Shown in pieces: positions 35,751-45,307 of a stretch of DNA of 64,000 bases. The DNA comes from Chloroflexota bacterium (GTDB lineage: Bacteria; Chloroflexota; UBA11872), in assembly GCA_026707585.1 (NCBI GenBank), contig JAPOWQ010000053.1, positions 156,955-220,954 of the forward strand, given 5' to 3'. Within the stretch, counting starts at the first letter, position 1. Every line of letters starts with the position of its first letter. The notes below the pieces were generated by a model that had not been told where the DNA came from, made no database searches, and saw only the letters and a list, made by a program, of their open reading frames with translations. Made by a program: the position numbers and the translations under genes.

Positions 35751-36323
35751 TTAGCCGCTTGCGAACGCCACAATCTCGTCGAAGTCGGGTCGGTAGCCAT
35801 CGCTGGTGTCAACGACGAGCGTGGGCAGGGCCAACCCGATCGGCTGATACGGCCCCGGTGGATCTATCGTCCGAGGGTCCATGGCGGCCAGTTGCTGCGG
35901 ATCGGGATCGGCATGGAAGCGGCGGCGCCAGGGCTCCTTGATCCAGCGTTGCCGGCGGCGTTGACGAGCGACGGCCTCGTCCGCCACGCAATTGATGATG
36001 CGCACCTGGCCCAGGTTGGCCAACGCGGTCAGCCGCGGCGCCCAGCGGCGATGCTGGAAGGCGGCCTCCGCGACCAGGGTTACGCCGCGCTGGAGCAGGA
36101 GTTCGACCACGTCGAAGAATGCCGCCGTGGCCGCCTGGTTCGCCGCGTCGCCCCGTGCGGGTACGAAGGACCCGGAGGTGGTGCCGCGGACAAAGCCTTC
36201 CTTGATCTCGTCGCGGCAGATGGCCGGGCAATGCACTGCGTGAGCCAGCGCGCGCGCGAGGGTGGTCTTGCCCGAGGCAGGCGGACCGCTGACAACGACG
36301 AGGGTTGGGCGCATCCAGCCCAT
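35751..36323 (-). CDS. P-loop kinase-like ATPase
   Basis: A 190-residue protein with Walker A SGPPASGKTTLARALA, a CRDEIKEGF block after strand 2 and a VTLVAEAAFQHRRW lid-region segment, as in small zeta-toxin/AAA_33-type kinases that phosphorylate small molecules or nucleic acid ends. The substrate is unknown. ATG at 36314 (MRPTLVVV) is an alternative start nine bases in. It lies downstream of the HAD and FmdB genes on the same strand. Confidence 0.78.
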   Translation of the reverse strand: MGWMRPTLVVVSGPPASGKTTLARALAHAVHCPAICRDEIKEGFVRGTTSGSFVPARGDAANQAATAAFFDVVELLLQRGVTLVAEAAFQHRRWAPRLTALANLGQVRIINCVADEAVARQRRRQRWIKEPWRRRFHADPDPQQLAAMDPRTIDPPGPYQPIGLALPTLVVDTSDGYRPDFDEIVAFASG

Positions 36324-36346
36324 CGTAAGTGCACAGAGCCTGGCGA

Positions 36347-37231
36347 TCAGACGGAGCGGTCCGATCCGCGGGACCGCGCGTAGACGCCGCTCAGCTCATC
36401 AAGCACGCGCCGCAAGCTGTCGCTGTCATTGGGAATGACAGCGTCGGCCACGTCAATCAGGGGGCCCGGCGAACCCTGAATTGCAAGCCCTCGACCGGCC
36501 CAATCCAGCATTTCAAGGTCGTTGAGGTCATCGCCGACGGCCACGGCGTCGACCGCCCGCACGCCCAGCCGCTCGGCAAGCTGCGCCACGACCGCGCCTT
36601 TGGTAACGCCGGGCGGCAGAACTTCCAGTCCGACCGATTCCAGTCGCCGGCTGCGCCAGACGACTACTTCGGCCCGGCCGCCCAGCGTGTTCCGCAGCTC
36701 GCGCTCCAGATCCGCGCCGACTTCCGAGGGCGCGAGCCCGAAAACTTGCGCGGGCGGCGGCGCCAGATCAGGATGGGCCAGGCGGACGACGCGCGCTCCC
36801 TTTGGATCAAGATAGCGACGGTAAGGCGGAAACCTTCGCCAGTCGCCCTCAACCAGATACCGGTAGCCAGACGTGGCCGATTCGATCCAGATCGCCGGAA
36901 GGCCGGCCGAGCGAAACGCCAGGCGCGCCTGATTGGCCGCTGCGTGTGGAACTTCGCGCGACTCGATCAGACGTCCGTCCGCCACGGCACGTGTCGCGGC
37001 GCCGTTGTTGAGCACCAGGTAGGCGCTCTTGGGCAGCAACCGCGCGGTCTCCCGCATGGTCAGCCAGCCGCGGCCCGTGGCGATGACGACCTGAATGCCG
37101 CTGTCCGCAACGTCACGCAGCGCGGCCAGGATGGTCGGATCGATGGGCGAGCCAGCCCGAGCCAGCGTCCCGTCCACGTCCAGCGCGACGAGGCGAGCGC
37201 TAATAGTCGTCGCTGTCCACGACATCGCCAT
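36347..37231 (-). CDS. Cof-type HAD phosphatase
   Basis: About 294 residues. Motif I is LVALDVDGTLAR, motif II VVIATGRG, the cap domain lies in the middle, Lys is in GVTKGAVVAQL and motif IV is AVGDDLNDLEML. These are features of Cof/IIB sugar-phosphate phosphatases. The frame opens at 37249; the start used here (MAMSWTATTI) overlaps the end of the zinc-ribbon gene by about 30 bases, and ATG 37225 is also possible. Confidence 0.88.
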   Translation of the reverse strand: MAMSWTATTISARLVALDVDGTLARAGSPIDPTILAALRDVADSGIQVVIATGRGWLTMRETARLLPKSAYLVLNNGAATRAVADGRLIESREVPHAAANQARLAFRSAGLPAIWIESATSGYRYLVEGDWRRFPPYRRYLDPKGARVVRLAHPDLAPPPAQVFGLAPSEVGADLERELRNTLGGRAEVVVWRSRRLESVGLEVLPPGVTKGAVVAQLAERLGVRAVDAVAVGDDLNDLEMLDWAGRGLAIQGSPGPLIDVADAVIPNDSDSLRRVLDELSGVYARSRGSDRSV

Positions 37232-37616
37232 CGTCCGGTTCGATGGCATCGAATTCCTCGTCGGAGGGCATCTCGCCGGCTTCCATGCGGTTGAGGACGC
37301 CCTCGTACTCTTGCGGAATGTCCTCGCCCATTTCCTCGGACATCCGGCGGGTCATGTGGGCCAGGCTGCGGGGATCGCCCGACTCCAGGCCCGGCATCAG
37401 TTCGGCCAGCGCGGCGTCGTCCATGCCAACGTCGTCGCCGCCCAGATCCTGGGAGCCGCTGCCGCCGCCGCGCAACAGGGTGGGCCGGGAGAATTGCCGT
37501 TGCAGCGCCGACTGCCCGCAGTGCGGACAATCGGGATGCACGACGGCGGCCAGGGTTTTAAAGAGGCGCGATGAGCGGCGGCCGCAAGCTGCGCAGCGAT
37601 ATTCGTAAACGGGCAT
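37200..37616 (-). CDS. FmdB-family zinc ribbon protein
   Basis: A 138-residue protein starting MPVYEYRCAACGRRSSRL with the second knuckle DCPHCGQSAL, the CxxC...CxxC ribbon of FmdB-type putative regulators. A long acidic tail follows with Met/Glu-rich helices (MTRRMSEEMGEDIPQEYEG) and ends in DDGDVVDSDDY. The function is uncertain. It is co-directional and overlapping with the HAD gene. Confidence 0.88.
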   Translation of the reverse strand: MPVYEYRCAACGRRSSRLFKTLAAVVHPDCPHCGQSALQRQFSRPTLLRGGGSGSQDLGGDDVGMDDAALAELMPGLESGDPRSLAHMTRRMSEEMGEDIPQEYEGVLNRMEAGEMPSDEEFDAIEPDDGDVVDSDDY

Positions 37617-37727
37617 TCGTGGCGTACATCATCCCGCCGGAGCGCGTCGATTGTAGGCTCGTTCTACTAGAGAAATCGGGCATCGAGGCGGGAGGCCGTT
37701 GTTGATGAGCGTGCCCCGGGCGGCTCG

Positions 37728-38942
37728 ATGAGCAGCTTCCGACTCCGTCCGCATGGCCCCTTCCGCGGCGACTGGCGCCGGCGCACCGGACCGCGCGCCG
37801 CCGGTATCACGGCGCTGTGCTGGCTGGCCCGGTTGGCCGTCCGGCCCAAGCCGCCTGAAGGACGGCCCCTGCCCCCCAATCCTCGGCTGTCGGCGCTCGT
37901 CATCAAGCCGCTGGCGCTGGGGGACGTGCTGCGCGCCACAGGGTTTACGGCGGCCTTGCGACACGGGCTGCCAGGGGCCGATATCACCTTCGCCGTGGGC
38001 GACTACGCCGCGCCGGCCCTGGCGAACAACCCGCATATTGACGAGATCATGCCGATGGGCATGCTGGGAACGCCGCGTCGCTACGACGCTAGGCAATACT
38101 TGGCGTTCGTTCGCCGCATCCGCGAACGCCGATTCGACGCGGCGTTTGTGCTCGACAGGTCGCCGGCCATGGCCCTGTTGCCGTACTTCGCCCGCATTCC
38201 GTACCGCATCGGCCTGGATAGCCGGCAGCGCGGCTTTGCCCACACCACGCGCCTGGCCGTGGGCATGGAGGACAACGAAGTCGAGACCTACCGCCGCCTC
38301 GCTCGCGTGGCCGGCCTAGACCCAGTGGCCGACGCATGCGTGTTCCGGCCCTCGACGGACGACGTGGCCGCCGCTCAGCGGCTGGCCGAGGAGTTCGAAC
38401 TCGACTCCGCGGCCCTGCGGGTGGTGGTCGCGCCGGGCGGCGGCGTGAATCCGGGCGCCGTGGACGTGACCAAGCGCTGGCCCGCGGAGCGCTTTGCCGC
38501 GGTGGCCGACTGGCTGATTCAGCGCCGCGGCGCCCGGATCTGCCTGGTAGGTACCGCCTCGGACAGTCCATCCATTACGGCCATGCAGCGCGCCATGACC
38601 CAGCCAGCCGTCAACCTTGCCGGCCGCACCACATTCGGCCAGTTGGGCGCGCTGATTGCCGGGAGCGACCTGTTCGTGGGGAACGATTCGGCCAGCGCCC
38701 AGCTGGCGCTCGGCGTCGACACGCCGGGCGTGACGGTTTTCACGGCCACCGAGCCGTGGATCTACGGCTCGGACTCCCCGCGCGGCGTCTCCGTCTACAC
38801 CGGGGGCAAGGCGCCGGGGCTCGGGGGGCCGCCCCCCGCGGAGATGGCGACGGCGGCCATCCGCCGGCTGCTGACGGATCGAACCGGCGCGAGTGGCGCT
38901 AGCCCGGGGTCCGGCGCGTCGCAGCCGCCGGCGCCGGATTGA
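37728..38942 (+). CDS. Glycosyltransferase family 9 (heptosyltransferase-like)
   Basis: A 404-residue GT-B enzyme. N-terminal acceptor domain: ALVIKPLALGDVLRATGF and DAAFVLDRSPAMALLPY. C-terminal donor domain: VVVAPGGGVNPGAVDVTKRWPAERFA and LFVGNDSASAQLALGVDTP. It resembles ADP-heptose transferases, although a lipopolysaccharide inner core is not expected in Chloroflexota, so the sugar is open. Its end overlaps the MutY-like gene on the other strand by 44 bases. Confidence 0.88.
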   Translation: MSSFRLRPHGPFRGDWRRRTGPRAAGITALCWLARLAVRPKPPEGRPLPPNPRLSALVIKPLALGDVLRATGFTAALRHGLPGADITFAVGDYAAPALANNPHIDEIMPMGMLGTPRRYDARQYLAFVRRIRERRFDAAFVLDRSPAMALLPYFARIPYRIGLDSRQRGFAHTTRLAVGMEDNEVETYRRLARVAGLDPVADACVFRPSTDDVAAAQRLAEEFELDSAALRVVVAPGGGVNPGAVDVTKRWPAERFAAVADWLIQRRGARICLVGTASDSPSITAMQRAMTQPAVNLAGRTTFGQLGALIAGSDLFVGNDSASAQLALGVDTPGVTVFTATEPWIYGSDSPRGVSVYTGGKAPGLGGPPPAEMATAAIRRLLTDRTGASGASPGSGASQPPAPD

Positions 38943-39711
38943 CGGCCGCTCGGGATCCGACCCGGTAGCCGACGGTTCGTTCCGCGGCCATGACCACGCC
39001 CTGCTCGTTCCAGAAGGCGGCCGGCGATCTGCCGGTCACGGCCCGGCACACGCGCCGCAGCGGACAACGCCCGCAGCGCGGCGAACGCGAGAGACAGACC
39101 GTTGCGCCCAGGTCCATCAGGCCCTGGTGATAGTCGTAATGACGCCGAGGCGGAACCAGTTGCTCGGCCAGGTCGCGCAGCCGTCGATTGTCCCGGTAGA
39201 CCGAGCCGTCCGCGGGCAGGCCGACGGCGCGCGTGAGCACCCGCGCAATGTTGGTATCCAGCAAGGCCGCGCGGCGGCGCAGACCAAACACGTACACGGC
39301 GGCCGCCGCGTAGGGTCCGAGCCCCGGCAGTTCGCGCAGAGCCTCAAGCGTGTGCGGCATCCGGCCACCGTGTTGCTCCACGACGATCCGGGCCATCTCC
39401 TTTAGCCAGGTTCCCCGGATGTGGTAGCCCAACGGATCGGTGAGCGTCTTTACTTCCTCCAACGTCGCCGCGTGCAGGTCCGCAACGCTGGGCCACCGCG
39501 CAACGAACTCCTCAAAGACCGGCGCAACTCGCGCCGCCTGGGTCTGTTGCAGCAGGATCTCGGATACCGCGACCTGGTAGGGCGATGAGATCGATCGCCA
39601 GGGCAAATCACGGCCGGCGCGCCGGTACCAGCGTACGATTCGGTCCTGGAACGTCCGGCGAAACGCCGGATCCACGTCGACCGCCGGCTCGCGGGCCGCG
39701 GATTGCGTCAC
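38899..39711 (-). CDS. HhH-GPD base-excision glycosylase (MutY/MIG-like) with 4Fe-4S cluster
   Basis: A 270-residue protein with VSEILLQQTQAARV, helix-hairpin-helix LPGLGPYAAAAV, the catalytic Asp in LLDTNIARVL and the cluster ligands CLSRSPRCGRCPLRRVC (C-x6-C-x2-C-x5-C). It excises a mismatched base. The C-terminal Nudix-like domain that MutY uses to read 8-oxoG is missing. Together with the DTN (rather than DGN) after the catalytic Asp, this makes a thymine glycosylase of the MIG type as likely as adenine-specific MutY. Confidence 0.88.
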   Translation of the reverse strand: MTQSAAREPAVDVDPAFRRTFQDRIVRWYRRAGRDLPWRSISSPYQVAVSEILLQQTQAARVAPVFEEFVARWPSVADLHAATLEEVKTLTDPLGYHIRGTWLKEMARIVVEQHGGRMPHTLEALRELPGLGPYAAAAVYVFGLRRRAALLDTNIARVLTRAVGLPADGSVYRDNRRLRDLAEQLVPPRRHYDYHQGLMDLGATVCLSRSPRCGRCPLRRVCRAVTGRSPAAFWNEQGVVMAAERTVGYRVGSRAAVNPAPAAATRRTPG

Positions 39712-39780
39712 GCGTCGCCCCTCCAGACCGATGCGTGACGCGACAGGATTGCGCGGCTCGCGATACTTGCAGACATCGAC

Positions 39781-40980
39781 TTGAAGTTCGGTCGCCTTAT
39801 CGAAGCCATACGAAATGTACTGAGGCGCAGCCTACGCCACGGGTGCGTGGCGCTGATTGGCGCGGTTGCGCTCGTGGCCTGCGGCGACCGTGCCCCAGCG
39901 CCGCAGGCGCCGCCAACCGTGACGTCGGCCCCATCCGCGCCGCCCAGCGGCATCGTGGCACGGCGTGCGGCCAACCAGCCGATTCCCGAGGCCGGCGGGG
40001 CCGGCGGGGTCGGCGGGACCGGTGCGGCCGCAACGCCCGCGGTGCAGGCAACCGCAGAACCGCGGGCGTCAACGCCGCCGGCGCCGGCTGCCACGTCGCC
40101 CCCGGCCTACGCCGTGGCGCCCGCGCCCGCCCCCGCCGAGCGCCTGAACCTGCTCGTGCTCGGCGTGGACCAGGCGGAGAGCTTCGTCGGCAACACCGAC
40201 GTCATCATGATCGTCAGCATCGACCCGGCCTCAGGCACCATCTTTGTGTTGTCGCTGCCGCGCGATCTCTGCCTGGGCGCCTGCGACGGTCACGCCTCGC
40301 GGATCAACGAGGTCTACAAGCGCCGGGGCATCGAGGCGCTCAAGCAGACCCTGCGCTACGTCACCGGCCTGCACGTCGACCACTGGATGCTCGTGAACTT
40401 TCATGGCGTCGAGGCCATCATCAATCAGCTTGGCGGAGTTCGGGTCTGGTCCAACCGCGAGTTCGACGAACGCTTCATCTACCTGGAGACCGAGGAAGAA
40501 ATCCGTCTGATCCTGGACGAAGGCTGGAATACGCTCAACGGCCGCGAGGCCGTGGCCTACGGACGCTCGCGCAAATACGACGCGGGCGGAGACTTCGCCC
40601 GCATCTGCCGGCAGCAGCAGGTGGTGCGGGGGCTGCGCGAGCAGTCGCTCTCACCGGCGCTGATCGTCAATGCGCCCAGCCTGCTTGCCAGCCTCAGCGG
40701 CGCCTTCAAGACCGATTTCCCGATCGAAAGCGTGCCGGCGCTGGGCAACCTGCTGCTGGCCATCCCGCAGGAACGAATCAACTCCTGGGCCGTCCACGCC
40801 CGTGGCCAGGACCTGCTGGTCTGGGAACAAGGCTTGGACGGCGCCAACCTGCTGCGACCCGACCTGCACGCCATCCGCGACTTCGTCCAGGACAGCCTGA
40901 TCGAATCCACCCGCGCCCACCTGGACGACCAGGGCAACCCGACCTTCGTGCGCGACAACTGCGAGGACTATTTCCCCTAG
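39781..40980 (+). CDS. LytR-CpsA-Psr (LCP) family protein, lipoprotein form
   Basis: A 399-residue protein. The N-terminal hydrophobic helix ends in a lipobox-like LVAC (Cys34), followed by about 80 residues of Ala/Pro/Gly linker. The LCP domain begins near 122 with LNLLVLGVDQAESFVGNTDVIMIVS and VLSLPRDLCL; the pocket Arg/Asp pair is in GDFARICRQQQVV and REAVAYGRSR. LCP proteins transfer glycans from lipid carriers to the cell wall. It starts at TTG 39781. It converges with the NHL gene, their stops sharing CTAG at 40977-40980. Confidence 0.9.
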   Translation: MKFGRLIEAIRNVLRRSLRHGCVALIGAVALVACGDRAPAPQAPPTVTSAPSAPPSGIVARRAANQPIPEAGGAGGVGGTGAAATPAVQATAEPRASTPPAPAATSPPAYAVAPAPAPAERLNLLVLGVDQAESFVGNTDVIMIVSIDPASGTIFVLSLPRDLCLGACDGHASRINEVYKRRGIEALKQTLRYVTGLHVDHWMLVNFHGVEAIINQLGGVRVWSNREFDERFIYLETEEEIRLILDEGWNTLNGREAVAYGRSRKYDAGGDFARICRQQQVVRGLREQSLSPALIVNAPSLLASLSGAFKTDFPIESVPALGNLLLAIPQERINSWAVHARGQDLLVWEQGLDGANLLRPDLHAIRDFVQDSLIESTRAHLDDQGNPTFVRDNCEDYFP

Positions 40981-42644
40981 ACGCGAACGTCCGGGAAGTC
41001 GACCGACTGTCCCTGCTCCACTGCAGCCTGGTCGGCAAACGCCGGATGGTCGCTCCAGGACGGGTAGAGCCGATCCCGCAGCGACTGGCCAATCAACCGC
41101 AGCCGCACCGGCTGGGGACGGTCCGGCGCATGTTCAAATACCGCGTTCTGGAAATACTGGCGAATGACACCGGACGGCGCGTCGTGGGTATATAAGGTGC
41201 CTGTTGCGCCCGTGTCCGGCCGGGCTTCGGTGCGCGGCGCGCCAAATTGCGCCTCGCCGCCGTACGTGTTGAAGAAGTCCAGAAAGCCGACCTCGGTGCC
41301 GTCGATCGCGTAGTCCGACACGCGGTGGCCCCAGGTTCCCACCAGGACGCCCGGCTGATCGGACAGCACGTCGGGCTCCGTCCCCAGGTCCGGAGCGCCG
41401 CCGCGTCCGCCGCCCAGGAAGTCCCACACCGGTCTCGGCAGCAGCGCCCGTCGCCCGTCTGCGTCAAACGACCAGTCCATTACGCCGCGCTGAAAGTACT
41501 GCGTGATCGTTCCGGAACTCTCCAGCAGTGGTTCGGAGAGTGGCCAGCCCCAGCGGTCGATCCCGCCCGTGGCGATGAAGTAGGCCGCGAACGGCACGAC
41601 CCGCAGTCGCCCGTCCAGTCGCACCAGCCAGTTGGTCAGATTGTGTTCGGTGGCGGATGCCAGCGGCGCGCGCGCCGCCACGCCAATGGCCAGGTCGGCC
41701 GCTTCTACCGGCGGCGTGAACTGCTCAAGCCCCGTACGGAAGGTTTGCACCCGATGGTTCAGCGAGTCGGCCACGTATGTGCGCCCGGTTTCGTCCACGG
41801 CAACGCCCCGCGGGAACTGGAACTCGCCATCCTCGGCACCCTCCGAGCCGATCGTTCCCGCGGTCGTGCCGTCACGTTCAACGACGACCAGGCCGTGATC
41901 CACGTCGGTGGACAGGTACAGGCGGTCGGCGGTATCCACGGCCAGCCCGATCGGATTCCGAATATCCGGCGCTTCGACAACCACCTGCACGAACGAACCG
42001 TCGGGCTCAAAGGCCTGCACGCGGTCGCGAAACGTATCCGCGACGTAGACCGTCTGAGACGCCCCAACGGCAATACCGGTGGGCGTGCTGAACTGCCCCG
42101 GGGCGCGGCCGCGCGCCCCCCAGGCCAGCAGGAATTCGCCATCCCGAGTGAACTTCTGAACACGGTCGTTGAACCCATCCGCCACATACACGTCGCCAAA
42201 CGCGTCCAGGGCGATGCCGCGCGGCGCGCTGAATTCGCCCGGGTCGGACCCTCGGCGGCCCCAGCGCCTCAGCAGTTCGCCCTCCAGGTCAAAGACCTGC
42301 ACGCGCCGGTTCCCGCCATCGACCACGTACACCTCGCCCTCGGGCGATACGACCACGCCCTGCGGACGCCGCACCTGGCCCGGCCCCGAGCCTGCTTCGG
42401 CCAGCACGCGCACGATGCCGCCGTCCGGCGACTGCGCCGCGAGTTGGTGCAACCGCGAGTCGGTCACGTAAATCAGTCCGTCCGGACCGATCGCCACGCC
42501 CCAGGGCGCGCTTCCGGCGCCCTGCTCCAGATTCGGCAGGAACTCCACGGCAACCTCGGCACGAACGGCCGCCGGCCAGGCGGCCAGCAGGGCCGCGCCC
42601 GCCAGGCCGGCCTTCAGGACGCGACGACGGGAGACAGAGCGCAT
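40977..42644 (-). CDS. Exported NHL-repeat propeller with two C-terminal LGFP-like modules
   Basis: About 555 residues from ATG 42644. A Tat signal (SVSRRRVLKAGLAG) is followed by six NHL repeats (P.GVAV...G.VYVADG.N.RVQ.F...G) to about residue 320. Then come two copies of a module containing IDRWGWPLSEPLLESSGTIT with QYFQRGVMDW and the later QFGAPRTEA with IRQYFQNAVFEH, resembling LGFP-like wall-associated repeats frequent in Chloroflexota. It probably acts as an extracytoplasmic binding protein. The frame opens 11 codons earlier at 42677. Confidence 0.87.
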   Translation of the reverse strand: MRSVSRRRVLKAGLAGAALLAAWPAAVRAEVAVEFLPNLEQGAGSAPWGVAIGPDGLIYVTDSRLHQLAAQSPDGGIVRVLAEAGSGPGQVRRPQGVVVSPEGEVYVVDGGNRRVQVFDLEGELLRRWGRRGSDPGEFSAPRGIALDAFGDVYVADGFNDRVQKFTRDGEFLLAWGARGRAPGQFSTPTGIAVGASQTVYVADTFRDRVQAFEPDGSFVQVVVEAPDIRNPIGLAVDTADRLYLSTDVDHGLVVVERDGTTAGTIGSEGAEDGEFQFPRGVAVDETGRTYVADSLNHRVQTFRTGLEQFTPPVEAADLAIGVAARAPLASATEHNLTNWLVRLDGRLRVVPFAAYFIATGGIDRWGWPLSEPLLESSGTITQYFQRGVMDWSFDADGRRALLPRPVWDFLGGGRGGAPDLGTEPDVLSDQPGVLVGTWGHRVSDYAIDGTEVGFLDFFNTYGGEAQFGAPRTEARPDTGATGTLYTHDAPSGVIRQYFQNAVFEHAPDRPQPVRLRLIGQSLRDRLYPSWSDHPAFADQAAVEQGQSVDFPDVRV

Positions 42645-42808
42645 CGGATGGCTGTTCGGTGGGGCATCGGTCCTCAATCTGCGGAGTCTAGCGCCGGGTC
42701 CTTGGTCGGCGGCGAAACTGCGGCCGCGCCATTAGAACGCCCGACCTCGCCCCCCGTGACGCAGCAGCGCCGGTTGCGCCGATCGGCGCTAGAATCCGCG
42801 CCAAGCTT

Positions 42809-43816
42809 GTGAACGCGGGGGGCAGGTCGGTGATTCGGCTGGCGCTGGTTGGATGCGGGCGCAATGCCGCCGCCCTGGCCGCGGCCGCCGCTGCCTCCGA
42901 CCTCTGCCGGCTGGAAGTCGCCGCCGACATCGAGGCCAGGGCCGCGGGCGACCTGGCGCGCGCGGCCGAAGCCCGAGCGCACGTCGGCGACCTGGCATCG
43001 CTCCTCGAGTCGAACGCCGCCGACGTCCAGGCGGTAATCGTCAATACGCCCAACGACTCCCACGCCGACATCGCCCTGGCGGCCATCGCGGCGGGCCGTC
43101 ACGTCCTGGTTGAAAAGCCCCTGGCCTTATCCGCGGACGCGGCCGACGAGGTCCGGCGCCGGGCCAACGAGGCCGGCGTGCGGTTGATGGTGGCGCACAC
43201 GCTTCGCTTCATGCCGGCCAACGTGCAGGTGCATCGGGCGCTGGCGGCAGGGGAACTCGGGAAACCCGGCATGCTGCGCAGCCACCGCTGGCTGCGTCGC
43301 TTTCCCGGACCTCCGGGCGGCTGGAAGCACGACCCGGCGCGCAGCGGCGGCCTCTGCGTGCATGAAGCCGTGCACGAGATTGACCAGGCGCTCTGGCTGA
43401 TCGGCGAGCGACCGACGCACGTCCACGCGCAGGCCCAGCCCGACCTGCTCCAAATCCACCTCGGTTACGAATCGGGCGCGATGGCGCTCTGCGGCGTCGC
43501 CACGGGTCTTCCGCTGGGCAGTGGCTACTACTCCCTGGCGCTGATCGGATCCCTGGGCGCGGCCTACGCCGACGACCACCACAACGTGCAGCTGATCTAC
43601 CGCGGCGCGCGACCGCAGGCGGTGATGACCGACCAGCGCGCGTCCGGCGTCCGCGCGCAACTCGACGAGTTCGCCCGAGCCATCACGGAAGGGCGAGAGC
43701 CGTCCGTATCCGGCGCCGACGCCGTGGCGGCCCTACAGATTGCGGAGGCCGCCGCCGCGTCCAGCGCCTCGGGCCAGACCGCCCATCTCACGGAGACCGG
43801 CTATGTCCTCGCCTGA
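42809..43816 (+). CDS. Gfo/Idh/MocA family oxidoreductase
   Basis: A 335-residue NAD(P)-dependent dehydrogenase. Rossmann motif LALVGCGRNAAALAAAA, the conserved HVLVEKPLA with the catalytic-site Lys, and a His-containing SGGLCVHEAVHEIDQALWL block. It probably oxidises or reduces a sugar or inositol derivative. It starts at GTG 42809, and its stop overlaps the next gene, a second family member, by 14 bases. Confidence 0.92.
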   Translation: MNAGGRSVIRLALVGCGRNAAALAAAAAASDLCRLEVAADIEARAAGDLARAAEARAHVGDLASLLESNAADVQAVIVNTPNDSHADIALAAIAAGRHVLVEKPLALSADAADEVRRRANEAGVRLMVAHTLRFMPANVQVHRALAAGELGKPGMLRSHRWLRRFPGPPGGWKHDPARSGGLCVHEAVHEIDQALWLIGERPTHVHAQAQPDLLQIHLGYESGAMALCGVATGLPLGSGYYSLALIGSLGAAYADDHHNVQLIYRGARPQAVMTDQRASGVRAQLDEFARAITEGREPSVSGADAVAALQIAEAAAASSASGQTAHLTETGYVLA

Positions 43817-44861
43817 GCGCTACCGCGTCCTGGCGCTCAGCGCCGCCAAGCACGACTACGTGCCGCTGGCGTTCAAGGATCACCCGCGCTTCCAGGTCAT
43901 GGGCGTTTCCGACGAGCCGTCGGCCGCCGGCTGGGTGCATGAATGCAACGAGCAATTGGCCTCCGACCTGGGCGTTCCCTACGAGCCCGGCATCGACGCC
44001 GCCATTGCCCGGCATCGGCCGCACGTCGCCGTGGTTTCCTCCGAGGCCGCGCGCCACGCGCGGCTCAGCGTCCGGGCCGCCGAAGCCGGCCTGCACGTGG
44101 TCCAGGACAAGCCCATGGCGCCAACGATTGCTGACTGCGACGCCATTGTCGAAGCCGTGGAACGCGCCGGCGTGCGCTTCCTGCTCTGGAACCGCAACAC
44201 CCAACCCGCCATCCAGGAGGCGCACCAGCTCGTCCACGCCGGCGAGATTGGCGAGCCGCGAGCCATCCACGTCGACTTCTTCTTCTCGAAGGACGCCGGC
44301 GTCTTGCTGGGATCAGACGAGCCCGAGGAGATTCCGGACTCCTGGCTCAGCGAGGGCGAGCTAACGGTCGAGGGCATCTATCCGCTCGCCTACATGCGCC
44401 ACATCCTGGGATTGGACGCGCTGCGCGCCTTCGGCCGCACGTCCGCCCACTTCTTCCGACGCCATGCCGAGCGCGGGGTGGAGGACATCGCCACGGTCTC
44501 CCTGGAGATGCAGCGCGGCGTTATCGGTTCGCTCTGCATCGGCCGCATTGGCGAACCAAGCCATCCAAACATCGGCGAGCTGCGCATCCACGTCATCGGC
44601 TCCACCGGCGCCCTGGTCATCGCGGAGCCGCGCCCGGAAGTCGCCGTCTACACGCGGGGCCTGGCGCCCGGCGATTACCGCAACCGGCGCACCGACGAGG
44701 AAACCGACCGTCGCCAGGTGGACCTGCTCGTGAACGCCCTGGACACCGGCGGCGACACCCTGCTCACCGCCCGCCAGGGCCGCCACATCGTCGCCACCGT
44801 GGGCGCCGCCCTGGCGTCGGCCCGTGCGGGTCGTCCCTGCGAGGTGACGCGACCGAGCTAG
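43803..44861 (+). CDS. Gfo/Idh/MocA family oxidoreductase
   Basis: A 352-residue second member of the family. MGVSDEPSAAGWVHECNE, VVQDKPMAPTIADCDAIV (where the usual EKP is DKP), LWNRNTQPAIQEAH and TVEGIYPLAYMRHILG. ATG 43803 is chosen because it lies in an overlap with the upstream gene; the frame is open further. The two genes probably work on the same unknown sugar-like substrate. Confidence 0.9.
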   Translation: MSSPERYRVLALSAAKHDYVPLAFKDHPRFQVMGVSDEPSAAGWVHECNEQLASDLGVPYEPGIDAAIARHRPHVAVVSSEAARHARLSVRAAEAGLHVVQDKPMAPTIADCDAIVEAVERAGVRFLLWNRNTQPAIQEAHQLVHAGEIGEPRAIHVDFFFSKDAGVLLGSDEPEEIPDSWLSEGELTVEGIYPLAYMRHILGLDALRAFGRTSAHFFRRHAERGVEDIATVSLEMQRGVIGSLCIGRIGEPSHPNIGELRIHVIGSTGALVIAEPRPEVAVYTRGLAPGDYRNRRTDEETDRRQVDLLVNALDTGGDTLLTARQGRHIVATVGAALASARAGRPCEVTRPS

Positions 44862-44912
44862 CCGGCAACACGCCAGACACGAGGCTCGACTTGGCCGTCG
44901 AGACCGCGGGCG

Positions 44913-45116
44913 TTAGTCGTCTCGCTGCTGATTCAGCAGAATAAGGCGGACTTCGCGCACATCTTCGCGTACCTGGTTGATGCTGGCCTGGAGCCGTTCG
45001 TCGGACTTCCGAAGCTCGCTGATGGCCTCTTCGACTCTGCCCCAGCGGTAAAACGCCCCGCCCGCGGCAACCAGCGCCGCGACCGCGGCGGCAGCGGTAA
45101 CAATTGACTCGGTCAT
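44913..45116 (-). CDS. Small membrane protein with coiled coil
   Basis: 67 residues: a membrane helix VTAAAAVAALVAAGGAFY followed by a heptad-rich segment (EEAISELRKSDERLQASINQ, then VREDVREVRLILLNQQ). ATG 45116. No named family. It resembles in design the small coiled-coil/TM proteins at 57275-57769, with the helix at the other end. Confidence 0.6.
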   Translation of the reverse strand: MTESIVTAAAAVAALVAAGGAFYRWGRVEEAISELRKSDERLQASINQVREDVREVRLILLNQQRDD

Positions 45117-45307
45117 CGTCGCGTCCTGCGTGTCGCTCGCCGCTTCAGCCGCCGAGCGGGTGCGCCCAATTGTTCGCGCTCGAAGGCCGTCCGCCCACCA
45201 CCGCCAGCGCTTAACGCTGAGCGTATCACTGTCATCCTGCGGTGCTCTCCGGCCGCTTTCCCGGCGGACTCGGACCTAAGCCCCGAGCACGCAGCGCCTG
45301 CGGCCGC

